This document shows, in pieces, positions 35,182-44,749 of a DNA stretch of 64,000 nucleotides. The notes beneath the pieces were generated by a model that was given only the letters and a program-made list of their open reading frames with translations, was not told the DNA's origin and did not search any database. Positions within the stretch are counted from its first letter, which is position 1. Each line of letters starts with the position of its first letter. A program made the position numbers and the translations under genes. The DNA is taken from positions 1,848,001-1,912,000 of the forward strand of contig NZ_AP022842.1 in assembly GCF_011398925.1 (NCBI RefSeq), written 5' to 3'. This DNA comes from Bacillus sp. KH172YL63. Lineage in GTDB: Bacteria > Bacillota > Bacilli > Bacillales > Bacillaceae_B.

Positions 35182-36798
35182 ATGAAAAAGCTAATGACAT
35201 TCTGTTTAGTCGGCATGCTTCTGTTTGTTATGACTGCATGTACTGCTACCAAAGATGCCGGGAGTGAATCAGACAGCAAGACAGAAAATGCAGGAAAGGT
35301 TCTTTACTTGAACAATGGCGGGGAGCCTACTTCATTTGATCCGCCGATCGGGTTTGATTCTTATTCATGGACAGCGCTTAACAACCTGATGGAAGGAATG
35401 ACACGGCTGAATGCAAATCACGAACCAGAAGCGGCCATGGCAGAAAAGTGGGATGTTTCTGAAGATGGGAAAGTATATACGTTCCACATTCGTGATGACG
35501 CCAAATGGTCGAACGGGGATGATGTGACAGCGGGAGACTTCGTCTTTGCCTGGAAACGCTTATTGGATCCGGAAACCGGGTCTCCAGCTGCATTCCTGGG
35601 TTATTTCATTGAGGGTGGTGAAGCCTTCAATACGGGAGAGGCTGCTGCTGATGACGTAAAAGTTGCTGCACTGGATGATAAAACTTTCGAAGTGACATTA
35701 ATCAGTCCGCAAGCCTACTTTTTAAGCGTAATTGCAAACCCTGCTTTCTTCCCAATTAATGAGAAAGTGGCGAAAGAGAATCCTGAATGGTACGCAGAAG
35801 CGGATTCTTTCGTTTCTAATGGACCTTTCACTTTGGCAGAGTGGGAGCATGACAGTCATTTTGTGATGGAGAAGAATGACCATTATTGGGACAAAGATTC
35901 AGTAAAGTTGAATAAAGTTCATTGGGCAATGGTCAATGATTCTAACACCGATTATCAATTATTCAAGACGGGGGAACTTGATACTTCAGATGTTCCGGCA
36001 GATCTAAGCAAGCAATTATTCGATGAAGGAAAGGTGAATGTTGAAGACCAGGCCGGAACCTACTTTTACCGGTTCAATGTCGAGAAAGAGCCTTTCCAAA
36101 ATGAAAACATAAGAAAAGCATTCGCGATGGCAGTCGATCAGCAGCAAATGGTGGACTTTGTCACAAAGAATAAAGAGAAAGCCGCCTACGGATTTGTGTC
36201 GAACGGATTTAAAGACCCAGCCGGGACAGATTTCCGTGAAGCAAACGGGGACCTTGTGAAAACAGACGCACAGGAAGCAAAGGCGTTGCTTGAAAAAGGC
36301 ATGAAAGAAGAGGGATACGACAAGCTCCCTCAAGTCACTTTAACGTACAGTACGAGTGACACCCATCAGAAAATCGCAGAGGCCCTTCAACAAATGTTCA
36401 AGGAGAACCTTGATGTAGAAGTAGGGTTGGCCAATATGGAGTGGAATGTATTCCTTGATGAACAAAAGGCATTGAAGTTCCAATTATCACGCAGTTCATT
36501 CTTAGCCGACTATGCGGATCCTATCAATTTCTTGGAAAATTTCCAAACCGGCCACACGATGAACCGTACGGGCTGGAGCAATGGAGAGTATGACAAGTTG
36601 ATCCAGCAGGCGAAGAATGAGGCGGATGAGACGAAGCGTTTCGACTATATGTATGAAGCGGAAAAAATCCTCATGGATGAAATGCCGATCATCCCGATCC
36701 ATTTCTACAACCATGTGTATTTACAAAATGAAAAGGTATCCGGTATCGTCCGCCATCCGGTTGGTTATATGGAATTGAAATGGGCAGATAAACAATAG
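35182..36798 (+). CDS. dppE: Dipeptide-binding lipoprotein DppE
   Basis: 538 residues from ATG 35182 behind GGGGGAAAAA. A lipoprotein signal peptide ends in lipobox MTAC at about 17-20. Mature protein is the SBP_bac_5 fold (NNGGEPTSFDPPIGFDSYSW near the N-terminus, EGMTRLNANHEPEAAMAEKWDVSEDGKVYTFHIRDDAKWSNGD). It captures peptides, in B. subtilis including murein tripeptide, outside the membrane for the DppBCD pore. A candidate attenuator hairpin follows. Confidence 0.95.
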   Translation: MKKLMTFCLVGMLLFVMTACTATKDAGSESDSKTENAGKVLYLNNGGEPTSFDPPIGFDSYSWTALNNLMEGMTRLNANHEPEAAMAEKWDVSEDGKVYTFHIRDDAKWSNGDDVTAGDFVFAWKRLLDPETGSPAAFLGYFIEGGEAFNTGEAAADDVKVAALDDKTFEVTLISPQAYFLSVIANPAFFPINEKVAKENPEWYAEADSFVSNGPFTLAEWEHDSHFVMEKNDHYWDKDSVKLNKVHWAMVNDSNTDYQLFKTGELDTSDVPADLSKQLFDEGKVNVEDQAGTYFYRFNVEKEPFQNENIRKAFAMAVDQQQMVDFVTKNKEKAAYGFVSNGFKDPAGTDFREANGDLVKTDAQEAKALLEKGMKEEGYDKLPQVTLTYSTSDTHQKIAEALQQMFKENLDVEVGLANMEWNVFLDEQKALKFQLSRSSFLADYADPINFLENFQTGHTMNRTGWSNGEYDKLIQQAKNEADETKRFDYMYEAEKILMDEMPIIPIHFYNHVYLQNEKVSGIVRHPVGYMELKWADKQ

Positions 36799-36810
36799 AA
36801 AGTAAAACAG

Positions 36811-36860
36811 AAGGAGTGGAGGAGCGCAGGAGAAAAGCCTCGCGTTTACCTCCTTTTTTT
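36811..36860 (+). terminator. Candidate internal terminator/attenuator between dppE and ykfA
   Basis: AAGGAG at 36811 can pair with CTCCTT, and GCGCAGG with CCTCGCG inside, followed by TTTTTTT. It would reduce but not block transcription into ykfA, keeping binding protein at higher level, as in many binding-protein operons. Confidence 0.6.
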
Positions 36861-36881
36861 CTCGGAAAGGAGTAAGGGATA

Positions 36882-37814
36882 GTGAAGCCTTCTAAGTTGA
36901 GAAAAGGAGATACTGTCGGGGTGATCGCACCTGCAAGTCCGCCAAAAGCAGAACCACTGCAAAAGGGTGTGGACTTTTTGGAAGAGCTGGGTCTCAAAGT
37001 GAAAGTGGGGGCGTCTGTATATAAGACATTCGGTTATCTTGCCGGAAAGGATCAAGACCGTATAGATGATATCCATACGATGTTCAGTGACCCTGAGGTG
37101 AAAGCGATCATCTGTGCATGTGGCGGATACGGGACTGGGCGGATTGCCGCCGGACTGGATTATCATTTGATCAGAAACAACCCGAAAATCTTTTGGGGTT
37201 ACAGTGATATTACATTTCTACATACAGCCATTCATCAACAAACAGGTCTCGTGACGTTTCACGGGCCGATGTTAAGCTCCGATATTGGACTAAAGGATGT
37301 TCATGACGAGACCAAGGGGAGTTTTCAACAATTATTTCATACAGGAGAACTCGCCTATTCTTTCGAAGGATCAAAGCTTGTGACAGTAGTGGAAGGGAAA
37401 GCGGAAGGCGAGGTGATCGGCGGAAATCTGACGTTACTTTCAAGCACGTTGGGAACACCATACGAGGTAGATACAAAAGGCAAAATCCTTTTCATTGAAG
37501 ATATTGATGAAGAACCTTATAAAGTTGACAGGATGCTGAATCAATTGAAGATGGCTGATAAATTCAGTGAAGCAGCAGGCCTCATCATCGGTGACTTCAA
37601 AAATTGCGAACCGAAAAAACGGGAGGACTCCCTGTCATTGGAGGATGTGCTGAACGAATATATCACATGTGAAGGAAAGCCGGTCATGAAAGGGTTTCAT
37701 ATCGGCCATTCATCACCAAGCATCGTGATTCCGATTGGCTCCAGAGCAAGAATGAACACCTCTGACCACAGCTTCATCATTGAGTCCCCGTTCAGTGAAG
37801 AGGGGACGTCATGA
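36882..37814 (+). CDS. ykfA: LD-carboxypeptidase YkfA (S66 family)
   Basis: 310 residues; GTG start with AAAGGAG ten bases upstream. S66 motifs: RKGDTVGVIAPASPPK, CACGGYGTGRI, FWGYSDITFLHTAIHQ (nucleophile Ser in GYSD), and the catalytic Glu and His in FIEDIDEEPYKVDRMLNQL and KGFHIGHSSP. It removes the terminal D-Ala from murein tetrapeptide. Overlaps ykfB by four bases. Confidence 0.93.
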   Translation: MKPSKLRKGDTVGVIAPASPPKAEPLQKGVDFLEELGLKVKVGASVYKTFGYLAGKDQDRIDDIHTMFSDPEVKAIICACGGYGTGRIAAGLDYHLIRNNPKIFWGYSDITFLHTAIHQQTGLVTFHGPMLSSDIGLKDVHDETKGSFQQLFHTGELAYSFEGSKLVTVVEGKAEGEVIGGNLTLLSSTLGTPYEVDTKGKILFIEDIDEEPYKVDRMLNQLKMADKFSEAAGLIIGDFKNCEPKKREDSLSLEDVLNEYITCEGKPVMKGFHIGHSSPSIVIPIGSRARMNTSDHSFIIESPFSEEGTS

Positions 37815-38914
37815 AAATAACCCAAATAGATACATATAGGACATCCGTCCCCTTGCATACGCCATTCAAGACTGCACTCCGGACTGTGCATGAAGCTGAG
37901 GCAGTGATTGTGAAGGTCACATGTGATAACGGGATGACCGGATGGGGAGAGGCCCCTCCTACAGTCGTCATCACAGGGGAGAGTCTGTCAAGCATTGAAG
38001 CTGCGATCCAGCAAGTCATCACACCTGTCATCATCGGGAGCGACCTTCTTGATTATGAAAAACTGTTCCAGTATATTCACTCCTGCATCATTGGGAATTC
38101 CAGCGCGAAGGCAGCTGTTGATATGGCGATTTACGACTGTTTGGCACAAAACAGCGGGCTCCCCCTTTTCAAGTATCTTGGAGGATACAGGAATGAACTT
38201 GAAACGGATTACACGGTGAGCATCAATTCCCCTGAGCAGATGGGTGAGGATGCGGAAGCGTATGTTGCGCAAGGGTTTCATATATTGAAAATAAAAGTCG
38301 GAAAAGATGACGCATCTCTGGATATCAAAAGGATTCAAGAAGTACGAAGCCGCGTCGGGAATGGGATCACATTGAGATTGGATGCCAACCAGGGATGGGG
38401 CACGAAGGAAGCCATCTCCGCGATTCGAAAAATGGAAGATCTGGATCTTGGAATAGAATTGGTAGAGCAGCCGGTCCCGGCGTGGGATATTAAAGGGTTA
38501 AAATGTGTCACTGACGGGGTGGATACACCGATCATGGCTGATGAGAGTGTGTTCAGCCCCCAACAGGCATTTGATGTCTTAAAGACCCGCAGTGCAGACT
38601 TGATCAATATTAAGCTGATGAAGTCGGGAGGGATCTATCAAGCCGAGAAAATTAATGCGATGGCTGAGTTATGCGGGGTCGAGTGCATGGTAGGAAGTAT
38701 GATTGAAACACGACTCGGCATTACAGCCGCGGCCCATTTTGCGGCGAGTAAGAAAAATATCACCCGCTTCGATTTCGATGCCCCGCTGATGCTTGCCAAG
38801 GATATCGTAAAGGGCGGAATCCTTTACAGTGGAAGGAAAATTTCTCTGCCGGCCAAGCCCGGGCTTGGTGTGAATCATATCGAAGGATTGGGAAAGGGGA
38901 AGGAAAATGAATGA
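37811..38914 (+). CDS. ykfB: L-Ala-D/L-Glu epimerase YkfB
   Basis: 367 residues of the enolase superfamily. Catalytic lysines are in ILKIKVGKDD (KxK) and INIKLMKSGG; metal ligands are Asp in LRLDANQGW, Glu in IELVEQPV and Asp in MADESVF. It epimerises the D-Glu of L-Ala-D-Glu to the L form so that normal peptidases can finish degradation. Overlaps ykfC by eight bases. Confidence 0.94.
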   Translation: MKITQIDTYRTSVPLHTPFKTALRTVHEAEAVIVKVTCDNGMTGWGEAPPTVVITGESLSSIEAAIQQVITPVIIGSDLLDYEKLFQYIHSCIIGNSSAKAAVDMAIYDCLAQNSGLPLFKYLGGYRNELETDYTVSINSPEQMGEDAEAYVAQGFHILKIKVGKDDASLDIKRIQEVRSRVGNGITLRLDANQGWGTKEAISAIRKMEDLDLGIELVEQPVPAWDIKGLKCVTDGVDTPIMADESVFSPQQAFDVLKTRSADLINIKLMKSGGIYQAEKINAMAELCGVECMVGSMIETRLGITAAAHFAASKKNITRFDFDAPLMLAKDIVKGGILYSGRKISLPAKPGLGVNHIEGLGKGKENE

Positions 38915-39827
38915 ATATGGGATGATCATTGTTCCTGCCGCAACAGTATGGACGAATCCAGATTCGGCCCGTGAAATAGATGCAGGCGCCATTTCAAACC
39001 CTGTGAATATCTCTGGCTGGTTGGATTCTTTAACAAATGAAACCCGGCTGGCACTGTGTGATGAGAACCGGATACAGACCCAATGTTTATTTGGTGAAGC
39101 TGTCATTGTGACAGAAGAGAAGGATGGCTGGTCACATGTCACCATTCCTGATCAGCCGTCACGTAAGGATGAACGGGGATATCCGGGCTGGATACCGAGT
39201 ACCCAGATAATAAGGGGTGAATTACCCCATTGTGAAAAATATGCGATCGTCAAAACCCCATTTTCACCATTAGTTACAAAAGATCCAGAAAGTGGAATAG
39301 AGCTGAGCTTCCAAACGGTTCTGCCTGTAATAGAAGAGCAAGGTGACCTGATCAAAGTAGCCACTCCTTCCGGGATCGGCTTCCTAAGAGCAGAGGATGT
39401 AACCCTCTCTTCCACAAAGCTGCCCAGCCGGAAAGGGACGGGTAAAGGCATCGCTTCGTCAGGCGAGCGGTTCCTCGGCCTCCCCTATTTATGGGGCGGA
39501 ATGTCAAGTTACGGCTATGATTGTTCGGGTTTCAGCTATACGATGTGTAAAACACAGGGCTATCTGATACCAAGGGATGCCACTGATCAGGCGAAAGAGG
39601 GAAAGGATGTCCCGCTGGATTCATTAATGGAAGGAGATCTTCTTTTCTTTGCATATGAAGAAGGAAAAGGGAGCATTCATCATGTAGGCATATATTATGG
39701 AGACGGCAAAATGATTCATTCCCCGACAACAGGAAAGAGCATAGAAATCCTGGCATTGAAAGGAACCTATTACGAAAAGGCGCTGTGCGGGGCAAGACGC
39801 TACTGGGGGGATCGTGAAGATGGATGA
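38907..39827 (+). CDS. ykfC: Gamma-D-Glu-L-diamino-acid endopeptidase YkfC (NlpC/P60)
   Basis: 306 residues. No signal peptide, consistent with a cytoplasmic YkfC. N-terminal bacterial SH3-like modules (about 20-180) precede the NlpC/P60 domain with Cys in GYDCSGFSY and His in IHHVGIYYGDGKMIHSP. It cleaves the bond between D-Glu and the diamino acid in imported murein tripeptides, giving the dipeptide for YkfB. Strong agreement of gene order with B. subtilis. Confidence 0.94.
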   Translation: MNEYGMIIVPAATVWTNPDSAREIDAGAISNPVNISGWLDSLTNETRLALCDENRIQTQCLFGEAVIVTEEKDGWSHVTIPDQPSRKDERGYPGWIPSTQIIRGELPHCEKYAIVKTPFSPLVTKDPESGIELSFQTVLPVIEEQGDLIKVATPSGIGFLRAEDVTLSSTKLPSRKGTGKGIASSGERFLGLPYLWGGMSSYGYDCSGFSYTMCKTQGYLIPRDATDQAKEGKDVPLDSLMEGDLLFFAYEEGKGSIHHVGIYYGDGKMIHSPTTGKSIEILALKGTYYEKALCGARRYWGDREDG

Positions 39828-40821
39828 ACCAATACTTGAAGTGAAGAGTTTAAAGAAGTACTTTCATCTTGAAAAAGGAAATGTATTAAAAGCGGTCGAT
39901 TCCATTTCGTTTTCAATCAACAAAGGTGAGACTTTCGGTTTGGTCGGGGAATCGGGATGCGGGAAGTCGACAACCGGAAGGACCGTCATCGGTTTATACG
40001 ACCGGACAGATGGAGAAGTCCTTTACAAAGGGAAGAACGTTCATACGCTCCGAAAAAAAGAGAAGTTCTCCTTTTCCCGCAGCATGCAGATGATCTTCCA
40101 GGATCCGTATGCCTCTCTCAATCCCCGTTCAACGGTGAGGGAAATCATAGCTGAACCGATGGAGGCGCACGGCATTTATAAGGATAAGAAAGAACAGATG
40201 GAACGAATATATCAATTGCTCGAAGATGTCGGTTTGAATCGTGATCACGCCAACCGGTACCCCCATGAATTCAGCGGGGGGCAACGACAGCGGATCGGAA
40301 TCGCCAGGGCATTGGCTCTCGAGCCTGAATTCATCATCGCAGATGAACCGATCTCTGCCTTGGATGTGTCTGTTCAGGCACAGATTGTAAATCTCTTAAC
40401 CACATTACAAAAAGAAAAAGGATTGACCTTTTTGTTCATTGCACATGACCTGTCAATGGTGAAGCACATCAGTGACCGGATCGGCGTGATGTATTTAGGG
40501 CAAATCGTCGAAATGACGGAAAGCTCCGAACTGTATAGGAAGCCTCTTCACCCTTATACCCAGGCGCTATTATCAGCAATTCCGATTCCGGACCCAGACA
40601 TCGAGGATGCAAGGGAAAGGATGCTCATTGAAGGAGAGATTCCAAGCCCGATCAACCCTCCAGGCGGGTGTGTGTTCAGTACCCGTTGTCCGGCGGCCAT
40701 GGAGGCATGTACAATCCATAAACCAAAGTGGCAGGAAGTAGAAGACAAACATTTTGTTGCATGTCACTTGTACGATAAGGAATACAGCCGTGAACGGGAT
40801 GAAGTGGCTGCCACAAAATAA
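39820..40821 (+). CDS. ykfD: Oligopeptide transporter ATPase YkfD
   Basis: 333 residues. ATG 39820 is chosen because GGGGGG is nine bases upstream; the GTG at 39814 is only three bases from it. Walker A GESGCGKST, signature FSGGQRQRIGIARAL, Walker B FIIADEPISALDV, H-loop IAHDLSMVKH, and the C-terminal peptide-transporter domain with CVFSTRCPAAMEAC. It pairs with DppD to drive the dipeptide importer and ends the operon. Confidence 0.93.
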   Translation: MDEPILEVKSLKKYFHLEKGNVLKAVDSISFSINKGETFGLVGESGCGKSTTGRTVIGLYDRTDGEVLYKGKNVHTLRKKEKFSFSRSMQMIFQDPYASLNPRSTVREIIAEPMEAHGIYKDKKEQMERIYQLLEDVGLNRDHANRYPHEFSGGQRQRIGIARALALEPEFIIADEPISALDVSVQAQIVNLLTTLQKEKGLTFLFIAHDLSMVKHISDRIGVMYLGQIVEMTESSELYRKPLHPYTQALLSAIPIPDPDIEDARERMLIEGEIPSPINPPGGCVFSTRCPAAMEACTIHKPKWQEVEDKHFVACHLYDKEYSRERDEVAATK

Positions 40822-40830
40822 TGCAGGGCG

Positions 40831-40870
40831 AAAGAAAGATCCAGGGTTTGTCATCCTGGATCTTTCTTAT
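40831..40870. terminator. Terminator of dpp-ykf operon
   Basis: AAAGAAAGATCCAGG / CCTGGATCTTTCTT, 15-bp stem, T-run on + strand, and A's on the other side that could serve the convergent DUF3889 gene. Confidence 0.93.
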
Positions 40871-40871
40871 T

Positions 40872-41210
40872 TTATCGGTCTGTTTCTCTGAACGTGATGT
40901 TGACCAGCTTCTCCGTCGGAGTCTCGTACTGAATGTCAATCAGAACACCAAATTCCCTTCCATCCTGTTTCAGCCAAAGTTTAAACTTCTCCGTCGAAAC
41001 TTTCGACCCATTTTCCCTTCCGATATGCAGATAATCAATAAGATAGGCCCGTGGATATTTCTCTTTGGTTTTCTGGACTGCAAGACTGCCCCATTTGGCA
41101 TAGGATGGGATTTCTTGCTGAGCATGAACAGTGTGATGGGATTCAATCGATGCCAGCATGCACATAGAAAGTAGAGAGAAAGAGAATAGAAACATTTTTG
41201 TCCTTTTCAT
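40872..41210 (-). CDS. DUF3889-like secreted protein
   Basis: 112 residues with an N-terminal signal peptide (basic KRTK, hydrophobic FLFSFSLLSMCMLASI, cleavage near AQQ at about 31). The rest, SYAKWGSLAVQKTKEKYP, then YLIDYLHIGRE and KFKLWLKQDGREFGV, matches my memory of the DUF3889 domain. Function unknown; exported. Convergent with the dpp-ykf operon. Confidence 0.8.
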   Translation of the reverse strand: MKRTKMFLFSFSLLSMCMLASIESHHTVHAQQEIPSYAKWGSLAVQKTKEKYPRAYLIDYLHIGRENGSKVSTEKFKLWLKQDGREFGVLIDIQYETPTEKLVNITFRETDR

Positions 41211-41420
41211 GGTTTAACCCCTTTTTTCAAGTAGGTTGTTCAAAAAGAGCTGGAATATCCCAAGTATGACGATTTTTATCGGGCGTTGCATCATGAAGTG
41301 TATAAAAAAGTAAATGAAATATTTCTTTTTATTAGAATATTCTTTACTTACCGGCGTAAAAATTTTAAACTGTGGAGGTGGGAAGAAAATCTTTCCAATC
41401 ATTGAAAGGAGGCGATGACG

Positions 41421-41483
41421 ATGATGACAATCGTCGATGTACAGAAAATGAATGATTATGAGGTTCTTTCACTTAAAACATAG
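41421..41483 (+). CDS. Possible 20-residue micro-ORF
   Basis: ATG 41421 behind GAAAGGAGGCGATGACG opens MMTIVDVQKMNDYEVLSLKT and stops at 41483. The very good ribosome site and position just before the acetyltransferase fusion suggest a leader peptide or coupling device; chance is possible. Confidence 0.35.
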   Translation: MMTIVDVQKMNDYEVLSLKT

Positions 41484-41497
41484 CGTAGGAGGACATG

Positions 41498-44400
41498 ATG
41501 AGAACAACATTGGAAGAAGTAAAAATCGTGGAGTATCATAATGGGTTAGCACAAGGGGTAGCGAAAATGTGGAATGAAAGCCGTGAGAACTGGGGCGGGG
41601 GATTCCACTGTCACAACAGAGCAGGATGTTCTTGATAAAGAAGCGAACTCATCGAACCTTCACCTGTTTCTTGCAATGGTAGGGGATGAAGTGGCAGGAT
41701 ACTGCGGTCTGTCCGAGTACCGGGAGGATCAGGACGCTCTTTATATCCCATTATTGAATGTGCACCCACAATATCAAGGGTTGAAAATAGGAAAAAAACT
41801 TGTCATCACGGCCGTAGAAAAAACGGTGGAATTAGGATGGCCGAGACTCGATCTGTTTACCTGGCCGGGGAATACGAAAGCGGTCCCGCTCTATAAAAAA
41901 TGCGGATTCTTCTGGGAGGACCGTGATGATACTGTCCATTTAATGAATTTTATCCCGATGGTACTGCAAATTGAACTGTTAAAACCATTTTTCAAAAAAC
42001 ATGACTGGTATCACACGTCGCAGAGATCAATAGAAATCAAACCTGACGGGCTGAAAGAACAAGACCATACAGTATACGAATACAGGTGGGAAGCAGGGGA
42101 GGATTTCGTTCGTATTCAGGTGGAGAGGACAGGTCGGGGAATCCGGTTGATAGAGACGAACGATCTCTTCGTACAGATGAGTCTCCCTCACTTCAAGCTT
42201 CTTGAAAAAGTGGGGCATACCGTATCTTACCGGGTCGAAAATCGTATGGAAAAGCCAGTGGAAGTAGAGCTGAGAGGAATTCTTTCACCTGACGTCCAGC
42301 ATGATTTTCAAGAGAAGATAAAAGTGGATTCCGTTTGGGAAGCGGCATTTCCGGCAAGCGTTGAGATGCCGGACAGGGAGCCGAGCCCGTGGAAGACCCA
42401 TCCGACCGTAGGGTCCCTAATAACAGTGAATGGCGTGACGCTGCCTCTGAAAATGGGGATCTTCCCGAAACAGGCCGGCAAACTTCATTTAAGGTCAGTG
42501 AAAAAGCAATGGAGACCATCCAGTGAGGAAACGCTTTACCTCGACCTTGAAAGTCAGTTAAATGAAGATACGTCCTGGACGATCAAACTTCCCAACAATG
42601 ACGTGGTGCAGTGGAAAAGGGAAGAAGTGAAAGTGGATATCAGTGGTAATGGCAGAACCTCAGTCTCATTACCTGTCCAGGTGCTTAGAAACGGTCACAT
42701 ATCTGAAGACGTGACGGTATCGGTAGAAGCGGGCAATGGGGAGACCACCACTTTCACAACCAGAATGTCTCACTCCTTTCCGGGATCCGGTGCGAAGTTT
42801 GGCGGCGAAACAGAAGAGCATTGGACCGGATACAATGGGCCATATTATGTAGAGATTGAAAAACGGAATCATATTGTCAAGATTGGATCGACAGGTTACA
42901 CGAAGGATCCCATTACCCTCTTCACTCCGAAACTGGGCAAGCCATATAGTGAAGAATTCTCCAAGAAGGAAGCCTCGGCTATTGAATTCATTGAGCTTCC
43001 GGAGGCTTTCGTCATGAAAACAACACTCATGTCGGACACATTTCCTTCAATCCTGCTAAACTCCTATTATAAAATCTTTGGGGACGGCTTGGTGGAAATC
43101 AAGCATGAAGTTGTCAATACCGGCGCAAGTGACAGGGAGGGCCTGTCGCTGTTCCAACCGATTTTCACCAGCCTACAAGGGATGGCGGTGCCTCATAAGG
43201 ATGGGGTGCTGATCGGAAATGAATCCCTTGTACCATTCATGGATTATCTCCATCATCATCTCATTTCTGAGAGATGGCTTTACCTGTCTTCAGCGAAGGG
43301 GGAAAGCTTCGGTCTATCCTGGCCGGATAACGCCCGTGCTCTAAAAGACGACTGGCGGATGGCTTTCGAATATCACATGGATCACGTAAAGGCCCATGAA
43401 GAAGTATGCCTCGGTCCGATCCGGGTCGGCGTGGATGTGTCCGGTCACTGGTCAAAATGGCGTGAAACCATACTTGGAAGCAACGGGGTTGTACCTAAGG
43501 AAGTGCCGCTCTACAGTTTTGAAGGAGAGAATGGTGATGTGGTTTGTAAAGCGGGAGAAATGGTGGATTATTCGTTTAAAACGAGGATGTCCCCATATGT
43601 CCACGGCAATCTTACAGTACGAAATGGTGCCGAAACACTCACGGAAAGCTGTCTGAAAGAGGAAGAGATGACGAGCATGAAGGTCGGTCTCAAACATCAG
43701 GCTCCTTGCATCAAATGGCTGAAAGGCGAGTTTCAATCTCCAGGTCAACATGGATCGTTTGAAACGGTGCAATTCGTCCAGGGATCCAGTGCAGTGAAGG
43801 TGGAAAAAGATGGTGATATCTGGTCGGTGGACAACGGGGCCCTCACGTTCCAAGCGTCCGCTTCTTACTTCCCTGGTATCTTCTCGTTAAAGATCAGGGG
43901 GGAAGAGGTGCTGGATCATCAATATCCTTCTCCTGGTCCCCGCGGCTGGTGGAATCCATGGGGCGGCGGGATTGGGTTTGCATTCCACGATGTCAGTGCC
44001 TATTCAAAGCTGAAAGAGGCAACGGAGATTGAACACGTCACAAAAGTGGATCAGCACGGCAATGAATGGTCAGGAATCTGCCTGATCACAGCGTATAGGG
44101 AACATGAAAAAATGAAAGGCGTCATCCTTCGCCAGTATGCGCTTACCCTGCCTGATGTCCCGGTGTTTGCCATATATGCTGAAATTCAGCAGGATTCCGG
44201 CAGGACTTTTGCGAAAGAATTACTCGACCTGGAGGCATTCTTCAAGATTGGTGAAGATTTATCAACAAATCACGCCATGTACCCTACAGAAGGCATCTTT
44301 AAGCAATACTATGCAGGAACGGATGAGGTTGTGTTGAGAGATACCCCATACGTCACAATTGGCGCAGACGGGGAAGCGGAAAGCATCTCTGTCATCCATC

Positions 44401-44579
44401 CACATGAGAGAAAGCACTCAGAAGCCTACTTGAATCAGGATGTCTTCCTTATTGGTTCTACCCATGAATGGTCGGCAGCAACCGGGGAAACGGTGAAAAT
44501 AAAACCGACTGTCCTATTCCATGGAAGTGTCAAAAACACACAAAGCATTCGCCCGATCCAAAACCTGAACTTTCAATAA
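41498..44579 (+). pseudogene. GNAT acetyltransferase fused to a large beta-rich domain, frameshifted at a G-run
   Basis: ATG 41498 (AGGAGG five bases upstream) opens a GNAT start, TTLEEVKIVEYHNGLAQGVA, which runs into GGGGG at 41597-41601. Removing one G joins it to the long frame ending at 44579 and gives exactly 1026 residues; an out-of-frame ATG at 41574 gives the shorter 1001-residue reading. Motif A is LNVHPQYQGLKIGKKLV and the fold ends near residue 155. The remaining ~870 residues are rich in beta strands and aromatic residues (HEVVNTGASDREGLSLF; PRGWWNPWGGGIGFAF), with a galactose-mutarotase or carbohydrate-binding look, and no signal peptide. Function unknown. If the extra G is real the gene is broken; otherwise it is an assembly error. 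Confidence 0.75.
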
Positions 44580-44585
44580 TCGTCA

Positions 44586-44620
44586 CGCGAACCTACATTA
44601 AATAGGTTCGCGTTTTTTGG
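44586..44620 (+). terminator. Terminator
   Basis: CGCGAACCTA / TAGGTTCGCG stem with CATTAAA loop and six T's after the fusion gene. Confidence 0.93.
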
Positions 44621-44624
44621 AGAA

Positions 44625-44721
44625 GGGGACGGACCTCCAAAATCATCGATGTTTTTAGAAGGAATGTTGATTTGGCAAGGTATGAGGTGTATGCATGTGT
44701 CATATTTGGAGGTCCGTCCCC
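44625..44721. repeat. GGACGGACC inverted-repeat hairpin
   Basis: GGGGACGGACCTCCAAA at 44625-44641 is matched by the inverted copy TTTGGAGGTCCGTCCCC at 44705-44721. It lies just in front of the methyltransferase gene. The same word recurs at 17541 and 45551-45612. Confidence 0.8.
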
Positions 44722-44749
44722 CATCTGACATGAAGGGAGCAGATACAAG

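Noticed and set aside
41574..41620. ATG 41574 as the true start of the fusion
   Set aside because: No ribosome site; the upstream frame from ATG 41498 has one and gives a typical GNAT N-terminus after removing one G.
43396..43853. Overlapping ORFs inside the acetyltransferase fusion
   Set aside because: Shadow frames of a long, well-supported coding frame.
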